A DNA stretch of 64,000 nucleotides. Source: Blastomonas natatoria. GTDB taxonomy: Bacteria > Pseudomonadota > Alphaproteobacteria > Sphingomonadales > Sphingomonadaceae. Location of the stretch: positions 269,171-333,170 of the forward strand of contig NZ_QJJM01000003.1 of assembly GCF_003201955.1 (NCBI RefSeq), in the 5' to 3' direction. Under the pieces are notes generated by a model. The model saw nothing but the letters and a program-made list of their open reading frames with translations. It ran no database searches and was not told where the DNA came from. The first letter of the stretch is position 1; every line of letters starts with the position of its first letter. This document shows positions 28,227 to 37,756 of the stretch, piece after piece. Made by a program: the position numbers and the translations under genes.

Positions 28227-30976
28227 GACGGTGGCTCTCGACCTGTGCGCTGCTGGCCCTGGCGAGCGGAATGGTTCCGGCCAGGGCGCAGGAGGCGGTG
28301 GCGACACAGACGGCCATCACGCCCGATACGCTGCCATCGCTCGCCACCGGCACCACCGCCACCACCGATGGCACTGTCACCACCATCGGAGGCGGCGTGC
28401 GCGCGGGTGACAATCTGTTCCACAGCTTTTCGCGGTTCAATCTGGGCGCGGGCGATATCGCGCGCTGGACTGCGAACGATGCGCTGACCATCCGCAACGT
28501 CATCAACCGGGTCACCGGCGGCGAGACTTCGTTCATCGCCGGGTCGATCGATGCCAGCGCCATGCCGGGCGCCGACTTCTACTTCATAAATCCTGCCGGC
28601 ATCGTGTTCGGCGATGGCGCCGCGATCGATGTCGGCGGCACCGCGCATTTCTCGACCGCGCACCAGCTGGGCTTTGCCGATGGCACGATGCTGGTCTCGG
28701 GCACGGCCTCGGGCTCGAGCTTCAGCATGGCAGAGCCCGTGCGCTTTGGCTTTCTGGGGAATAATGCGCCGATAGTCTTGCGAGCCAGCGCGGGCCCGGG
28801 CGACGAGGTGGCACGCGGGGTTGGTGCCGGGCGCATCACGCTATCAGCGAGCGACATCGTGATGGAAAGCAGCAGCCTGTTTGCGGCGCAAGCCAGCCTA
28901 CGCGCGGTGGGGCAGGGGCGGGGTGTGCTGGACATTGCCGCTTCGCCCAATCAGGGCCTGCGCGGCGGGCGGATCACGATCGATGACAGCCGCATCCTGC
29001 TGCAGGATGATGGCCGGATCGACCTGGTGGCGGGCACGATCCGGCTCGATACGTTCAGTGAGATCAGCCTGACTGCAAGCGCGGGCGTGCTGCCCGCTAT
29101 CAACCTGCGCGCCGATCTGGTCGATCTTGTCAGCGGCGAATTGCGCGTCAGCGGAATCGAGGGCCTGGCCGAGCGCAGCGGCGATATCCGCGTGACCGCC
29201 GGTCAGATCGTCGTGCGGCAAGCGGGTGCCATCCGCACCGAAAGCCGGCTGGCAGGTGGGGGCGGCACGATCTTTCTGGAAGGAGACCGGATTGAAATCG
29301 ACGAGGGCATCGTGACCGCGACCGGGCTGTCCGCGCCAGGGCGCTCGGTTGGCGACATCCAGGTGCGCGGCGGGCTTTTGCGGCTGACCAATACCGGCCT
29401 TCTTTCCACGACCCTGTTCCAGGCGCGCGGTGCGTCCATGCCCACGGGTACGACGGGCAACATCCTGATCGATGTCGACCGGCTCGAAATGGCGAGCCAG
29501 GGCCTGATCCTCGCGTCGAGCTCGTCCAGCACGGCATCCGGGCCAGGCAGCATCGCCATCCGCGCGAACAGCATGGCAGTCGGCATCGGTCTGATATCGA
29601 CCAGTACCGACAGCGCGACGGCGGCCGGGCCGATCGACATCGATGTCAGGGGTCTGCTGGAACTGAGCGGCATCGGCGGCATCCAGTCGATCAGCCAGGG
29701 CCTGGGCGATGCGGGCGCGATCGCGATCCGGGCAGGCGCGGTGCGATTGATCAACAACGGTTTCGGTGGACCGAGCATATCGTCGGAGACCGAACTGCCG
29801 CGCGCGCAGGAATTTACCCGGCTCGGCGACTATACCGGCAATGCGGGGCGAATAGTGATCCAGACCGATAGTCTCGAGATGGACGGGATCACCTCGATCA
29901 CGACATCCAGCTCCAGCCTCGGCAATGGCGGCGATATCCTGATATCGGCGGGGCGCATCGCGCTGTCGGGCGAGGCCGAAATCAGCTCGGCAGCGCGCAA
30001 GCTGCTGGTTCCCCCGAGCAACGAGGATTTCGAAGCCGATCCGGATCTGGTGCCGAGCTTGAGAATCGTGCCCGGTCCGGGACGTGCGGGAAGGGTCCTA
30101 ATTGCAGCCACCGGCACTCTGACGATGAACGGCGGCACCATTTCCACCGCGACAGAGGGCTTTGGTGCAGCCGGCGAGGTGACCGTGGTCGCCGACCGCA
30201 TCGTCATGGGCCACGCCAGCCGGATCAGCTCGGATGCGGGCGATCTGGCGCCCGGCCAGGCAGGCACGGTGGCGTTGATCGCGCGCCAGATCGCGCTTGC
30301 CGACGGCGCAGAGGTGACCACAAGTTCGGCCAACGCCACGACAGCAGGCGGCATCGCACTGGCGGCAGAAGAAGAGCTCCTCATCACCGGTGCGGGCAGC
30401 CGGATAGCCAGCGCCAACACGGCCGCAGGTGGCGGGGCGGCCGGCAATATCAGCGTCGGCGCGCCGCGCATCACGCTGGGGCCGGGCGGCACGATCACCA
30501 CCAGTTCGCTCACGGGAGCGGCGGGACAGATCGAGCTCCTGCTCCCGGAAACCGGCATATTGCGGCTTTCAGGCGGGACGAATCCCGCCGCCATCGCCAC
30601 CTCCTCGGGCCCCGGCACCGGCGGGCGGATCGTGATCAGCCGCCCTTATGCCCTGATCGCCGATGGCGCGCGGATCGAGGCCCTGGGGCAGCAGCGCGGC
30701 GCGAACGTGCAGCTTGCCACCGATTTCTTCATCCGCTCCGCCGATAACAGCAACCTGCTGCTGGTCGATGGCGATCTGGTCGTCGACAGCCAGGTCGGCA
30801 ATGTCAGCAGCGGCATCGACACGCCCGATATCAGCTTCGGCGATGCGGCCGGCGTGCTTGCGGGCCAGTGCCGCGCCGCGCGCAGCAGCGGATCGGTCAG
30901 CCGCCTCAGCATCGATCAGACAGGCCCGCTCGCGCTCGATCCGCTGGATGCGGCAGTGTCGGGAGCCTGCCGTTGA
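28223..30976 (+). CDS. Two-partner secretion exoprotein (TpsA, filamentous hemagglutinin N-terminal domain)
   Basis: The gene encodes 917 aa. A signal peptide (about 1-22, ending ARAQ) is followed by the TPS secretion domain (about 30-165) with the hallmarks INRVTGGETSFIAGSI and FINPAGIVFGDG; the common family form is NPNG, here NPAG. The rest (about 200-870) is a Gly/Ala/Ser/Thr-rich beta-helix with repeated I-T/I-D-G strands. The C-terminus has two cysteines (GQCRAARSSGSVSRL and SGACR) as in cyanobacterial-type TpsA proteins. It should be exported through the TpsB gene product downstream and displayed at or released from the cell surface. No adhesin or toxin domain is visible. Confidence 0.9.
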   Translation: MRRWLSTCALLALASGMVPARAQEAVATQTAITPDTLPSLATGTTATTDGTVTTIGGGVRAGDNLFHSFSRFNLGAGDIARWTANDALTIRNVINRVTGGETSFIAGSIDASAMPGADFYFINPAGIVFGDGAAIDVGGTAHFSTAHQLGFADGTMLVSGTASGSSFSMAEPVRFGFLGNNAPIVLRASAGPGDEVARGVGAGRITLSASDIVMESSSLFAAQASLRAVGQGRGVLDIAASPNQGLRGGRITIDDSRILLQDDGRIDLVAGTIRLDTFSEISLTASAGVLPAINLRADLVDLVSGELRVSGIEGLAERSGDIRVTAGQIVVRQAGAIRTESRLAGGGGTIFLEGDRIEIDEGIVTATGLSAPGRSVGDIQVRGGLLRLTNTGLLSTTLFQARGASMPTGTTGNILIDVDRLEMASQGLILASSSSSTASGPGSIAIRANSMAVGIGLISTSTDSATAAGPIDIDVRGLLELSGIGGIQSISQGLGDAGAIAIRAGAVRLINNGFGGPSISSETELPRAQEFTRLGDYTGNAGRIVIQTDSLEMDGITSITTSSSSLGNGGDILISAGRIALSGEAEISSAARKLLVPPSNEDFEADPDLVPSLRIVPGPGRAGRVLIAATGTLTMNGGTISTATEGFGAAGEVTVVADRIVMGHASRISSDAGDLAPGQAGTVALIARQIALADGAEVTTSSANATTAGGIALAAEEELLITGAGSRIASANTAAGGGAAGNISVGAPRITLGPGGTITTSSLTGAAGQIELLLPETGILRLSGGTNPAAIATSSGPGTGGRIVISRPYALIADGARIEALGQQRGANVQLATDFFIRSADNSNLLLVDGDLVVDSQVGNVSSGIDTPDISFGDAAGVLAGQCRAARSSGSVSRLSIDQTGPLALDPLDAAVSGACR

Positions 30977-32706
30977 GCCTTTGGCTCGCGTTGATGCTGC
31001 AGGCCGCAGCGCCGCCATGCGCGGCTGCGACCGATGCGGCGGCAAGCGGCATCGTCATCTATTGCGAGGTCGAGGTCCATGCCGAGCCGGATATGGCCGC
31101 GATCGCGACAGCGGACAGCACAGGGCTCGACTTTGGCGGGTTTGCGGTTCGCTATCGCAAGGGCGAACGGCTCGATGGGCAATGGGTGCGGCAACAGGTG
31201 ATTGCCAACGGCCTCGTCGGCGCGCCGATACCGCTCGACCGGATTGCGGCGGCTGTCCAGCAGATCAGTCTGGCCTATGTCCGCAACGGCTATGTCAATT
31301 CTGGCGTGCTGCTCGATCCCATGACCGATCTGGCGGGCGGATCGCCGCTGGTGCTGCGGCTGGTCGCAGGCCGGCTCGATGGCGGCAAGGCCATGGTCGA
31401 CTGGCAGGACGGCCATCGCCGCGGGCTGAGCGACGCCTACGTGCTGCGCCGCATGCCCTCTGCACGCGCGATTCCGCTGAATGGCCTGGCCATCGAGCGT
31501 GACTTTCGAACCCTCGCCGCCGATGAAGCCATCGCGACGGTCAAGGCGGACCTGCAGCCGGGCCACGAGCCTGGCGTGGCGCGGCTCAATCTTCTGGTCG
31601 ACCCCGCGCCGCGCTTCGCAGTGCAGGCGAGCATCGCCAACAGCCGGTCGCCTGCCGTGGGCGGACTGCGCTTCGGCACCGGCCTTTCCGTGCGCAACGC
31701 GTTGCTTGCCGGAGACCGGATCGGGTTCGACGCCGGGCTCACTGCAGGGCGGCCCGACGCCCAGTTCGAATATTCGGCGCCCTTCGTCCATCCCGCGCTG
31801 CGGCTCGAGGCGCGCGGCGGCTACAATCGCGCGGCGGTGGTCGATGCCCCATTGCGCAATCTGTCGATCCGCGCGCGGGACCAATTCATCGAAGGCGGCT
31901 TCGCGCTCACCGTCTGGCAGCGGCCGCTGAGCCCCGCTGCGCTCGACGGCACGCCCGAGATCAGCGCGCAGTCGGTGACACTGAGCAGCGGGGTGATCCA
32001 CCGGCAGACGCGCACCTTTCTGCTGGGTCAGCCTTTCTCGTTCAGCCCGGGATCAGTGCGCGGGCTGGCCGAATATTCGGCGCTCCGACTCGGCATGGAA
32101 TGGACCCGGCGCAGCTCGGGCACGGTGTGGATCGCGCAAGGACGCTTCACGCAGGGGATAGAAGGAAGCCGTTCGGACATTGTCGGCATCGCTGCACCTT
32201 CGCCGCGCTTCCGAAGCTTTTCGGGGCAGATCAGCCATGCGCGGCGACTGGGCGACAAGGGCTGGGAACTGCGCGCGCGGATCGCGGGCCAATATGGCAC
32301 CGGCGTGCTCTATGCGGCCGAGCGGTTCGTCGCGGGCGGCAGCGCCACTGTGCGGGGGTATCGCGAAAGCCTGCTGCTGGCCGACCGGGGCGTGATCGGG
32401 TCTGTCGAGCTGGCGCGGGCGGTGACGATCGGATCGGGCGCGGTCGGCGCGCTGGGCCTGCGCTGGGGCAGCTTCACGCCCTCGGTCTTCGCCGATGGCG
32501 CGGTGATGCGCAACGCGACGCGGGGATTCCAGCCGCAGCCGGGCGAGATTGCGAGCATCGGGGCATCGCTCGCCTGGACGCCATCGCCCTCGCTTTCGGC
32601 GCGATTGACCTATGGCGCAGCGCTGATCGACGCCCCGATCACCGGCAGCCGCGACGTCCAGGACGACGGGCTTTCGTTCGCACTTTCCTGGAACCGGCGC
32701 TTCTGA
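30973..32706 (+). CDS. TpsB outer membrane transporter (ShlB/FhaC/HecB family)
   Basis: The gene encodes 577 aa from TTG 30973, whose TTGA junction overlaps the tpsA stop. This start gives a clear signal peptide (SLWLALMLQAAAPPCAAA). Longer starts lie inside tpsA; ATG 30994 would remove half the signal. POTRA-type domains lie at about 60-200 and a 16-strand barrel at about 210-577. The barrel includes the conserved loop-6 type segment RFVAGGSATVRGYRES (family VRGY motif) and a terminal Phe. It is the dedicated secretion pore for the TpsA protein encoded just upstream. Confidence 0.9.
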   Translation: MSLWLALMLQAAAPPCAAATDAAASGIVIYCEVEVHAEPDMAAIATADSTGLDFGGFAVRYRKGERLDGQWVRQQVIANGLVGAPIPLDRIAAAVQQISLAYVRNGYVNSGVLLDPMTDLAGGSPLVLRLVAGRLDGGKAMVDWQDGHRRGLSDAYVLRRMPSARAIPLNGLAIERDFRTLAADEAIATVKADLQPGHEPGVARLNLLVDPAPRFAVQASIANSRSPAVGGLRFGTGLSVRNALLAGDRIGFDAGLTAGRPDAQFEYSAPFVHPALRLEARGGYNRAAVVDAPLRNLSIRARDQFIEGGFALTVWQRPLSPAALDGTPEISAQSVTLSSGVIHRQTRTFLLGQPFSFSPGSVRGLAEYSALRLGMEWTRRSSGTVWIAQGRFTQGIEGSRSDIVGIAAPSPRFRSFSGQISHARRLGDKGWELRARIAGQYGTGVLYAAERFVAGGSATVRGYRESLLLADRGVIGSVELARAVTIGSGAVGALGLRWGSFTPSVFADGAVMRNATRGFQPQPGEIASIGASLAWTPSPSLSARLTYGAALIDAPITGSRDVQDDGLSFALSWNRRF

Positions 32707-32754
32707 CGTTGCCACCGCTTGACCTTGGCCCCCGCGGCTTTACCACACCGCCCC

Positions 32755-33771
32755 ATGAAGTTCTTCTCCGACAATGCCGCCCCGGTCCATCCGCGCGTGA
32801 TGGACGCCATCGCTGCCGCCAACCTGCTCGATTCGCCTTATGACGGTGATGCGTTGAGCCAGGCGCTGGATGACCGGTTCAGCCAGCTGTTTGGTACGCG
32901 GGTGAAGGCATTGTGGGTCGCAACGGGTACGGCGGCCAACGCCCTGGCGCTGTCTGCCCTTTGCCCTCCGCACAAGGGTGTGATCTGCCACCGCATGGCG
33001 CATATCGAGCAGGATGAGTGCGGCGCGCCGGGCTTTTTCATGCACGGTGCAAAGCTGATCCTGGCCGAGGGAGAGGGCGCGAAGCTGGGCGCGGACGAGG
33101 TGACGCGCGTCGCCAGCCAGATCCGCGATGACGTGCACCAGGTTCAGCCCGCGGCGGTCTCGATCACCAATGCCAGCGAATATGGCCTGACCTACACGCC
33201 GAAGGAGGTCGCCGCGATCGGCGATGTCTGCAAGGCGCGCGGGCTCAAGCTGCACATGGACGGCGCGCGCTTTGCCAATGCCATTGCCTCGACCGGCGCA
33301 GATCCGGCGGATGTCACCTGGCGCGCAGGCGTCGACATGCTGAGCTTCGGCTGCGTCAAGAACGGCGGCATGAATGCCGAGGCGATTATCGTCTTCGACA
33401 CGGCGCTGGCCCGCGAACTGCCCTATCTGCGCAAGCGATCCGGGCAGCTGCAGTCCAAGGGGCGTTTCCTGGCAGCCCAGTTGCTGGCCATGCTCGAGGA
33501 TGATCTCTGGCTCGCCAATGCGCGCGCCGCCAATGCCGGAGCACAGGCGATTGCCGAGGCGGCGGGCGACCGGCTGCTCTATCCGGTCGAAGCCAACGAG
33601 GTGTTCGTCAAGCTGACCGCGCCCGAAGCGGCATCGCTGCGCGCACAGGGTTTCGAATTCTATGACTGGGGCGAGATGACAGCCGAAGGTGGCGAGGCGC
33701 GCTTCGTCACCGCCTGGGATCAGGACGCCGAGACGGTCGCGCCGCTCGCCGCCGCCATCGCCGCACTCTGA
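32755..33771 (+). CDS. Low-specificity threonine aldolase family (PLP-dependent)
   Basis: The gene encodes 338 aa. The N-terminal FFSDNAAPVHPRVMDAI and the segment HMDGARFANA (aspartate contacting PLP nitrogen) are typical. The Schiff-base lysine is K202 in SFGCVKNGGMNAEA. The enzyme cleaves threonine/allo-threonine or other beta-hydroxy amino acids to glycine and an aldehyde. ATG 32755 is chosen: the 12 extra residues of the longer frame do not belong to the family. It lies 48 bases after tpsB, and its stop overlaps the next start by one base. Confidence 0.9.
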   Translation: MKFFSDNAAPVHPRVMDAIAAANLLDSPYDGDALSQALDDRFSQLFGTRVKALWVATGTAANALALSALCPPHKGVICHRMAHIEQDECGAPGFFMHGAKLILAEGEGAKLGADEVTRVASQIRDDVHQVQPAAVSITNASEYGLTYTPKEVAAIGDVCKARGLKLHMDGARFANAIASTGADPADVTWRAGVDMLSFGCVKNGGMNAEAIIVFDTALARELPYLRKRSGQLQSKGRFLAAQLLAMLEDDLWLANARAANAGAQAIAEAAGDRLLYPVEANEVFVKLTAPEAASLRAQGFEFYDWGEMTAEGGEARFVTAWDQDAETVAPLAAAIAAL

Positions 33772-34730
33772 TGGCGAGCAGCGCGCCCGTTACCGCACCT
33801 GAGGTGCACGATGAGCCGTCGATGCTGTCGGCGCGGGTGCTGGTGCCTTTCCTGCTCGTCTCGCTGATCTGGGGCTCGACCTGGCTGGTGATCAAGGACC
33901 AGATTTCGATCGTCCCGCCGACCTGGTCTGTCAGTTACCGGTTCGGCGTGGCGGCGATCGGCATGTTCGCACTGGCCTGCTGGCGCAAGGCCCCGCTCAA
34001 GCTCGATCGCCAGGGACAGCTGATCGCCCTGGCGCTCGGCTTCTTCCAGTTCTCCGCCAATTTCAACTTCGTCTATCGGTCGGAAGCGTACATCACATCG
34101 GGTCTGCTGGCGGTGCTGTTCGCCATGCTGATGGTGCCCAATGCCCTGCTGTCGCGCATCTTTCTCGGCGCGCGGATCGCGGGCGGCTTCATCGTCGGCA
34201 CGGCGGTGGCGCTGGCGGGGATCGCCTTGCTGTTCGTGCAGGAATATCGTGCGATGCCCGCCGACCTTTCGGATGTCATGAAGGGGCTGGGGCTTGCGAT
34301 GTGTGCGATCCTGTCTGCATCGATCGCCAATGTCATGCAATCGGCCGAACGGGTGAAGGCGATGCCGATCCTGTCACTGCTTGCCTGGGCCATGCTTTGG
34401 GGGGCGCTTGGCAACGCGGCGCTGGCCTGGATGCTTTACGGTGCGCCGGTGTTCGAAAGCCGGCCCGCCTATCTGGGCGGTATCGTCTATCTGGGGCTGC
34501 TGGGTTCCGTCGTCACCTTTCCGATGTATTTCGCGCTCATCCGTGACATTGGCGCCGCCCGCGCAGCCTATAGCAGCGTGCTTGTGCCGGTCGTGGCGAT
34601 GGTCCTTTCCACCTTTTTCGAAGGCTATCGCTGGAGCCCTCTGGCTGCGGGCGGCGCAGCGCTGGGCATGATCGGGCTGGTCATCGCCATGCGTGCGCGC
34701 AGCCCGCGGACCCCGCGCCTGTCGGGCTGA
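33771..34730 (+). CDS. EamA/DMT-superfamily permease (RhaT/RarD-like)
   Basis: The gene encodes 319 aa with ten predicted membrane helices in two EamA repeats. It starts VPFLLVSLIWGSTWLVIKDQ, with the family motif WGSTW near residue 36. EamA proteins export amino acids or other metabolites. Pairing with threonine aldolase in a one-base-overlap operon hints at amino acid (for example threonine or glycine) efflux; this is inference. Confidence 0.88.
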   Translation: MASSAPVTAPEVHDEPSMLSARVLVPFLLVSLIWGSTWLVIKDQISIVPPTWSVSYRFGVAAIGMFALACWRKAPLKLDRQGQLIALALGFFQFSANFNFVYRSEAYITSGLLAVLFAMLMVPNALLSRIFLGARIAGGFIVGTAVALAGIALLFVQEYRAMPADLSDVMKGLGLAMCAILSASIANVMQSAERVKAMPILSLLAWAMLWGALGNAALAWMLYGAPVFESRPAYLGGIVYLGLLGSVVTFPMYFALIRDIGAARAAYSSVLVPVVAMVLSTFFEGYRWSPLAAGGAALGMIGLVIAMRARSPRTPRLSG

Positions 34731-34902
34731 TCGGGCGGCAACGGCACTCTCCGCAACGGTGCTCCGTCCGTCGCTACGGGCTCGGTGCTCTCCACGTACA
34801 GCGTCCATCCGCATATCGCGCATGATCTGCACGTGCAGCAAGCCCGCTTTTCCTTGTGCCCCCGTTACGCTAAGCAGCTGCGAACGGGGGAAATTGTACC
34901 AG

Positions 34903-36648
34903 ATGGACATCGCGAGCCAGCAAGACGTGCAAGCGGGCCTGGGCGCGCTTCGAACGGCGATGCAGCGCGCCAGCCTGAGCCTGCTGATGTTGCTGCTTGT
35001 CGCCTGCGCCTTCCTGATGCTTGCCGTCTACACGAACCGCTCGGTCCCGTTTTTCCCCGAGCATTTCTTTCGCTTTCAGGACATTCCGGTCGCGGTGCTG
35101 TTTGCAGCCTGCTGGATTTTGGCGGTCCGGATCAGCGCCGGCACGATAAAATGGGATCGACTGGCTTCGGTCCGGGTCGCCACCGGTTGGCAAAGCCCGG
35201 CCGCGCTGGCGCTTTGCGTGGTGCTGGTCTGTGCAGCCGGCGTGTGGCTGATATTCGGGGCCTATGGCCTGGCGGTCGACGAGCACTGGGCCCAGTCCGA
35301 TGCGACGGTGATCGGCAATGGCGCGCCCATGGTCCCCATTGCCGAGGCCTGGCGCGACTATGCCGAGGCACTCCAATCGCGTTTTGCCCGTATCACCCCC
35401 GACGGATGGTGGGCGTCCGAATATCTCCCGGTCAACGCTGCGCTCCAGTATATGGGCGGCACGCTCGCCTCGCCGCTGCTCGCGGGCTGGGCGGTGCTGG
35501 TCGCGGCCGCTCTCGCGCGACGCCTGCTGCCTGACGCACCTGCCGCGCCGCTGCTGTGTGCGCTGCTGATGGCGACATCGAGCCAGCTGCTGATCACCGG
35601 AATGACCCCCTTTGCCATGAGCGCGCACCTCGCGTTCAATCTGTCGTGGCTGTGGCTCTTCCTGCATCGCGACTGGCGGGCACAGATCGCCGCGATGCCG
35701 CTGGCGGTTCTCGCCATCGGACTCCACCAGGCGGTTTTCTTCCCGCTGTTTGCCGCACCTTTCCTGTTCGAGGCCTGGCTGACCGGGCGGCGCCGCGCTG
35801 CGGTGCTTCAAGCGCTGATCATCGGGGGCGGGTTCGTGCTCTGGAGCGCCTATGACGCCTTGGTGTACGCCGCAATGGGGCTTCAGCCGGTCACCGAGAC
35901 CGCCAGTGGTACCGGCACTGGCATGACATTGCTGTTCACCCGTTTCCTGTGGTTGGTCACCAACTTCTCGCCGGACAATATCGGGCTCATGGCGATGAAC
36001 CTTGTGCGGTTCGTCACCTGGCAGAATGTGCTGGTTGTCCCGCTCGCCCTGTTCGCGGCGACCCGCGTCGTGCGCGAGCCGGGACCGTGGCGTGCGATGC
36101 TGGTCGGTATCGGGCTGACAACGGCTGTGGTGACAGTTCTGCTGGCCGATCAAGGCCATGGCTGGGGCTATCGCTACCTCCACGGGTATCTCGGCAGCCT
36201 GTGCCTGCTGGCAACGCTGGGCTGGTATCGGCTGCCTGCTGCCGTCCGGATGGAGGGCGCGGCCCGAGCAGTGCTCGGCGCCGGGCTGGTGCTGTCGCTG
36301 CTGCTGGTTCCCTTGCGGGCATGGCAGGCAGAACGCTTCGTGGCCCCTTATGCCCGGGCCAATGCCGCCGTTGCCGCGATTGACGCAGACGTGGTGCTCA
36401 TCGACGCGCCACGGCACTTTTTTGCACTTGAACTGCTGCGTAACGACCCGCTGCTTCGCAACCGGCCCATACGGATGGTGGCTTCCGCGCTCAGCGATTC
36501 ACAGCTTGCGCAGCTGTGCCGCGATTACACGGTGGCGCGCTTCACCGACGCGGACGCGGCGTGGTTCGGGTTGCATGAAGTTGATACCGGCAAGCGCGTC
36601 AGAGGCGTCCCGCAGGGATGCCGCATCGTCAATCCGGCCTTTCGCTGA
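34903..36648 (+). CDS. Polytopic membrane protein, possible GT-C-type glycosyltransferase
   Basis: The gene encodes 581 aa with roughly 11-13 membrane segments and a C-terminal soluble tail (about 505-581). A long periplasmic loop between early helices contains DEHW (about residues 127-130), a position and composition reminiscent of the catalytic DE/ED loops of GT-C transferases. No exact family was recognised. It faces, tail to tail, an operon of two glycosyltransferases, a methyltransferase and a GtrA protein, which supports a role in glycan modification. ATG 34903 is chosen because the first membrane helix starts shortly after it. An 8-bp stem (34859-34866 with 34883-34890) lies just upstream. 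Confidence 0.6.
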   Translation: MDIASQQDVQAGLGALRTAMQRASLSLLMLLLVACAFLMLAVYTNRSVPFFPEHFFRFQDIPVAVLFAACWILAVRISAGTIKWDRLASVRVATGWQSPAALALCVVLVCAAGVWLIFGAYGLAVDEHWAQSDATVIGNGAPMVPIAEAWRDYAEALQSRFARITPDGWWASEYLPVNAALQYMGGTLASPLLAGWAVLVAAALARRLLPDAPAAPLLCALLMATSSQLLITGMTPFAMSAHLAFNLSWLWLFLHRDWRAQIAAMPLAVLAIGLHQAVFFPLFAAPFLFEAWLTGRRRAAVLQALIIGGGFVLWSAYDALVYAAMGLQPVTETASGTGTGMTLLFTRFLWLVTNFSPDNIGLMAMNLVRFVTWQNVLVVPLALFAATRVVREPGPWRAMLVGIGLTTAVVTVLLADQGHGWGYRYLHGYLGSLCLLATLGWYRLPAAVRMEGAARAVLGAGLVLSLLLVPLRAWQAERFVAPYARANAAVAAIDADVVLIDAPRHFFALELLRNDPLLRNRPIRMVASALSDSQLAQLCRDYTVARFTDADAAWFGLHEVDTGKRVRGVPQGCRIVNPAFR

Positions 36649-36736
36649 TCCGCTCGACAGCAAGGCGGGGGCGGGCACATCAGCTATGCCTGGGGGCCAG
36701 CCGTGCCGTCATGCGGTTGCGGCCGTTCCGTCCAGA

Positions 36737-37117
36737 TCACCCTTCGGGGCATCGTGTCGGCGTTACCGCCCAGCGTGCCATGAAGAAATTGTAGAGCACC
36801 ATCACCGCTGTCGCGAGGGGGGCTGCCAAGACCATCGGGAGAGCCAGTCCACCGCATAGCGCCGCGATCGTCAGTCCCGCGGCCATGAGGCTCGAAAGCG
36901 AGCCTGCCACGAACCGCGCCAGCCCGCGCCATGACAGCCGTGCGTTGAATGTCCACAGGGCATGAGCGGCATAGGCCAGCGGCACGGTTGTCACGAAGGT
37001 GAGCGCCGTTGCGGCCGTGTAGTGCAGCCCCGAGAAATCCGCGCCGATCAGGATGGCGTTGTTCAGCACGGCGCAGCCTGCGCCGATCGTCAGATAGCGG
37101 ATCGGAGTTCGCGTCAT
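36737..37117 (-). CDS. GtrA family membrane protein
   Basis: The gene encodes 126 aa with four membrane helices. The N-terminal RYLTIGAGCAVLNNAIL and the middle AYAAHALWTFN match the GtrA pattern. GtrA proteins help flip undecaprenyl-linked sugars (as in O-antigen glucosylation) across the inner membrane. ATG 37117 overlaps the stop of the methyltransferase gene (ATGA). It is the last gene of a four-gene minus-strand operon that includes a DPM-type glycosyltransferase, the usual GtrA partner. Confidence 0.87.
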   Translation of the reverse strand: MTRTPIRYLTIGAGCAVLNNAILIGADFSGLHYTAATALTFVTTVPLAYAAHALWTFNARLSWRGLARFVAGSLSSLMAAGLTIAALCGGLALPMVLAAPLATAVMVLYNFFMARWAVTPTRCPEG

Positions 37118-37755
37118 GGCAAGGCCGGGCCCAGATAGGCCTGATAGAAATTGTTGGTCCAAGGCGCGACCCGGCCATCGCCTGCGCGCTGCAATCCTGG
37201 AGCCACGCGCCCGACCAGTTCGCGTAGCTCGCCCGGTGTCATATAGGCGATGCGGTCTCCGGTCAGCCAGCGGTCGCTGGCATAGCATAGCCAATGGATT
37301 GGTGAGGGAGTGCGGGCCCATTCCTTGATAAGCAACTGCCCGCCGGGTGCCACGCAGCGCGCAATATCACCCACAAAGCTTTCGCGCAGATTCTGAGGTA
37401 CATGGTGCAGTACGTCTGACAGGATCACCAGATCGAACGCAACCGGGTGTTCGTTAGCGACCTCGCTGACGCTGGTCTGCCGAAACTCGACCCGATCCTG
37501 CGGCCCCGCATATAGTCGCCCGATGCGCGAAGTGATGTCGATCGAGAGAATCTGCGCCTGAGGGTAGGTGCGGGCCAGCAGCTCGGTTACTGCACCTTCG
37601 CCGCCCCCGACCTCGAGGATGCGCATCGCGTGCGGCACTTGGGTTATCAGCACCCGCTTCAGATCGTCTAGGTCGATATAAATCGCGCGATAGGCTGCGG
37701 CGACCTCCCGCTCCCATGGCCCGAAGGCGCGACGCACGGCGGCTCCTATGCCCAT
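37114..37755 (-). CDS. SAM-dependent class I methyltransferase
   Basis: The gene encodes 213 aa. SAM-binding motif I is ILEVGGGEGAVTELLA (about 45-60). An acidic residue ends strand 2 (LSIDIT). The segment FDLVILSDVLHHVPQ is motif II/III of the ubiquinone/menaquinone-type methyltransferase superfamily. In this operon it may methylate a sugar or lipid-linked glycan. It starts one base after the stop of the upstream glycosyltransferase and overlaps gtrA. Confidence 0.87.
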   Translation of the reverse strand: MGIGAAVRRAFGPWEREVAAAYRAIYIDLDDLKRVLITQVPHAMRILEVGGGEGAVTELLARTYPQAQILSIDITSRIGRLYAGPQDRVEFRQTSVSEVANEHPVAFDLVILSDVLHHVPQNLRESFVGDIARCVAPGGQLLIKEWARTPSPIHWLCYASDRWLTGDRIAYMTPGELRELVGRVAPGLQRAGDGRVAPWTNNFYQAYLGPALP

Positions 37756-37756
37756 C

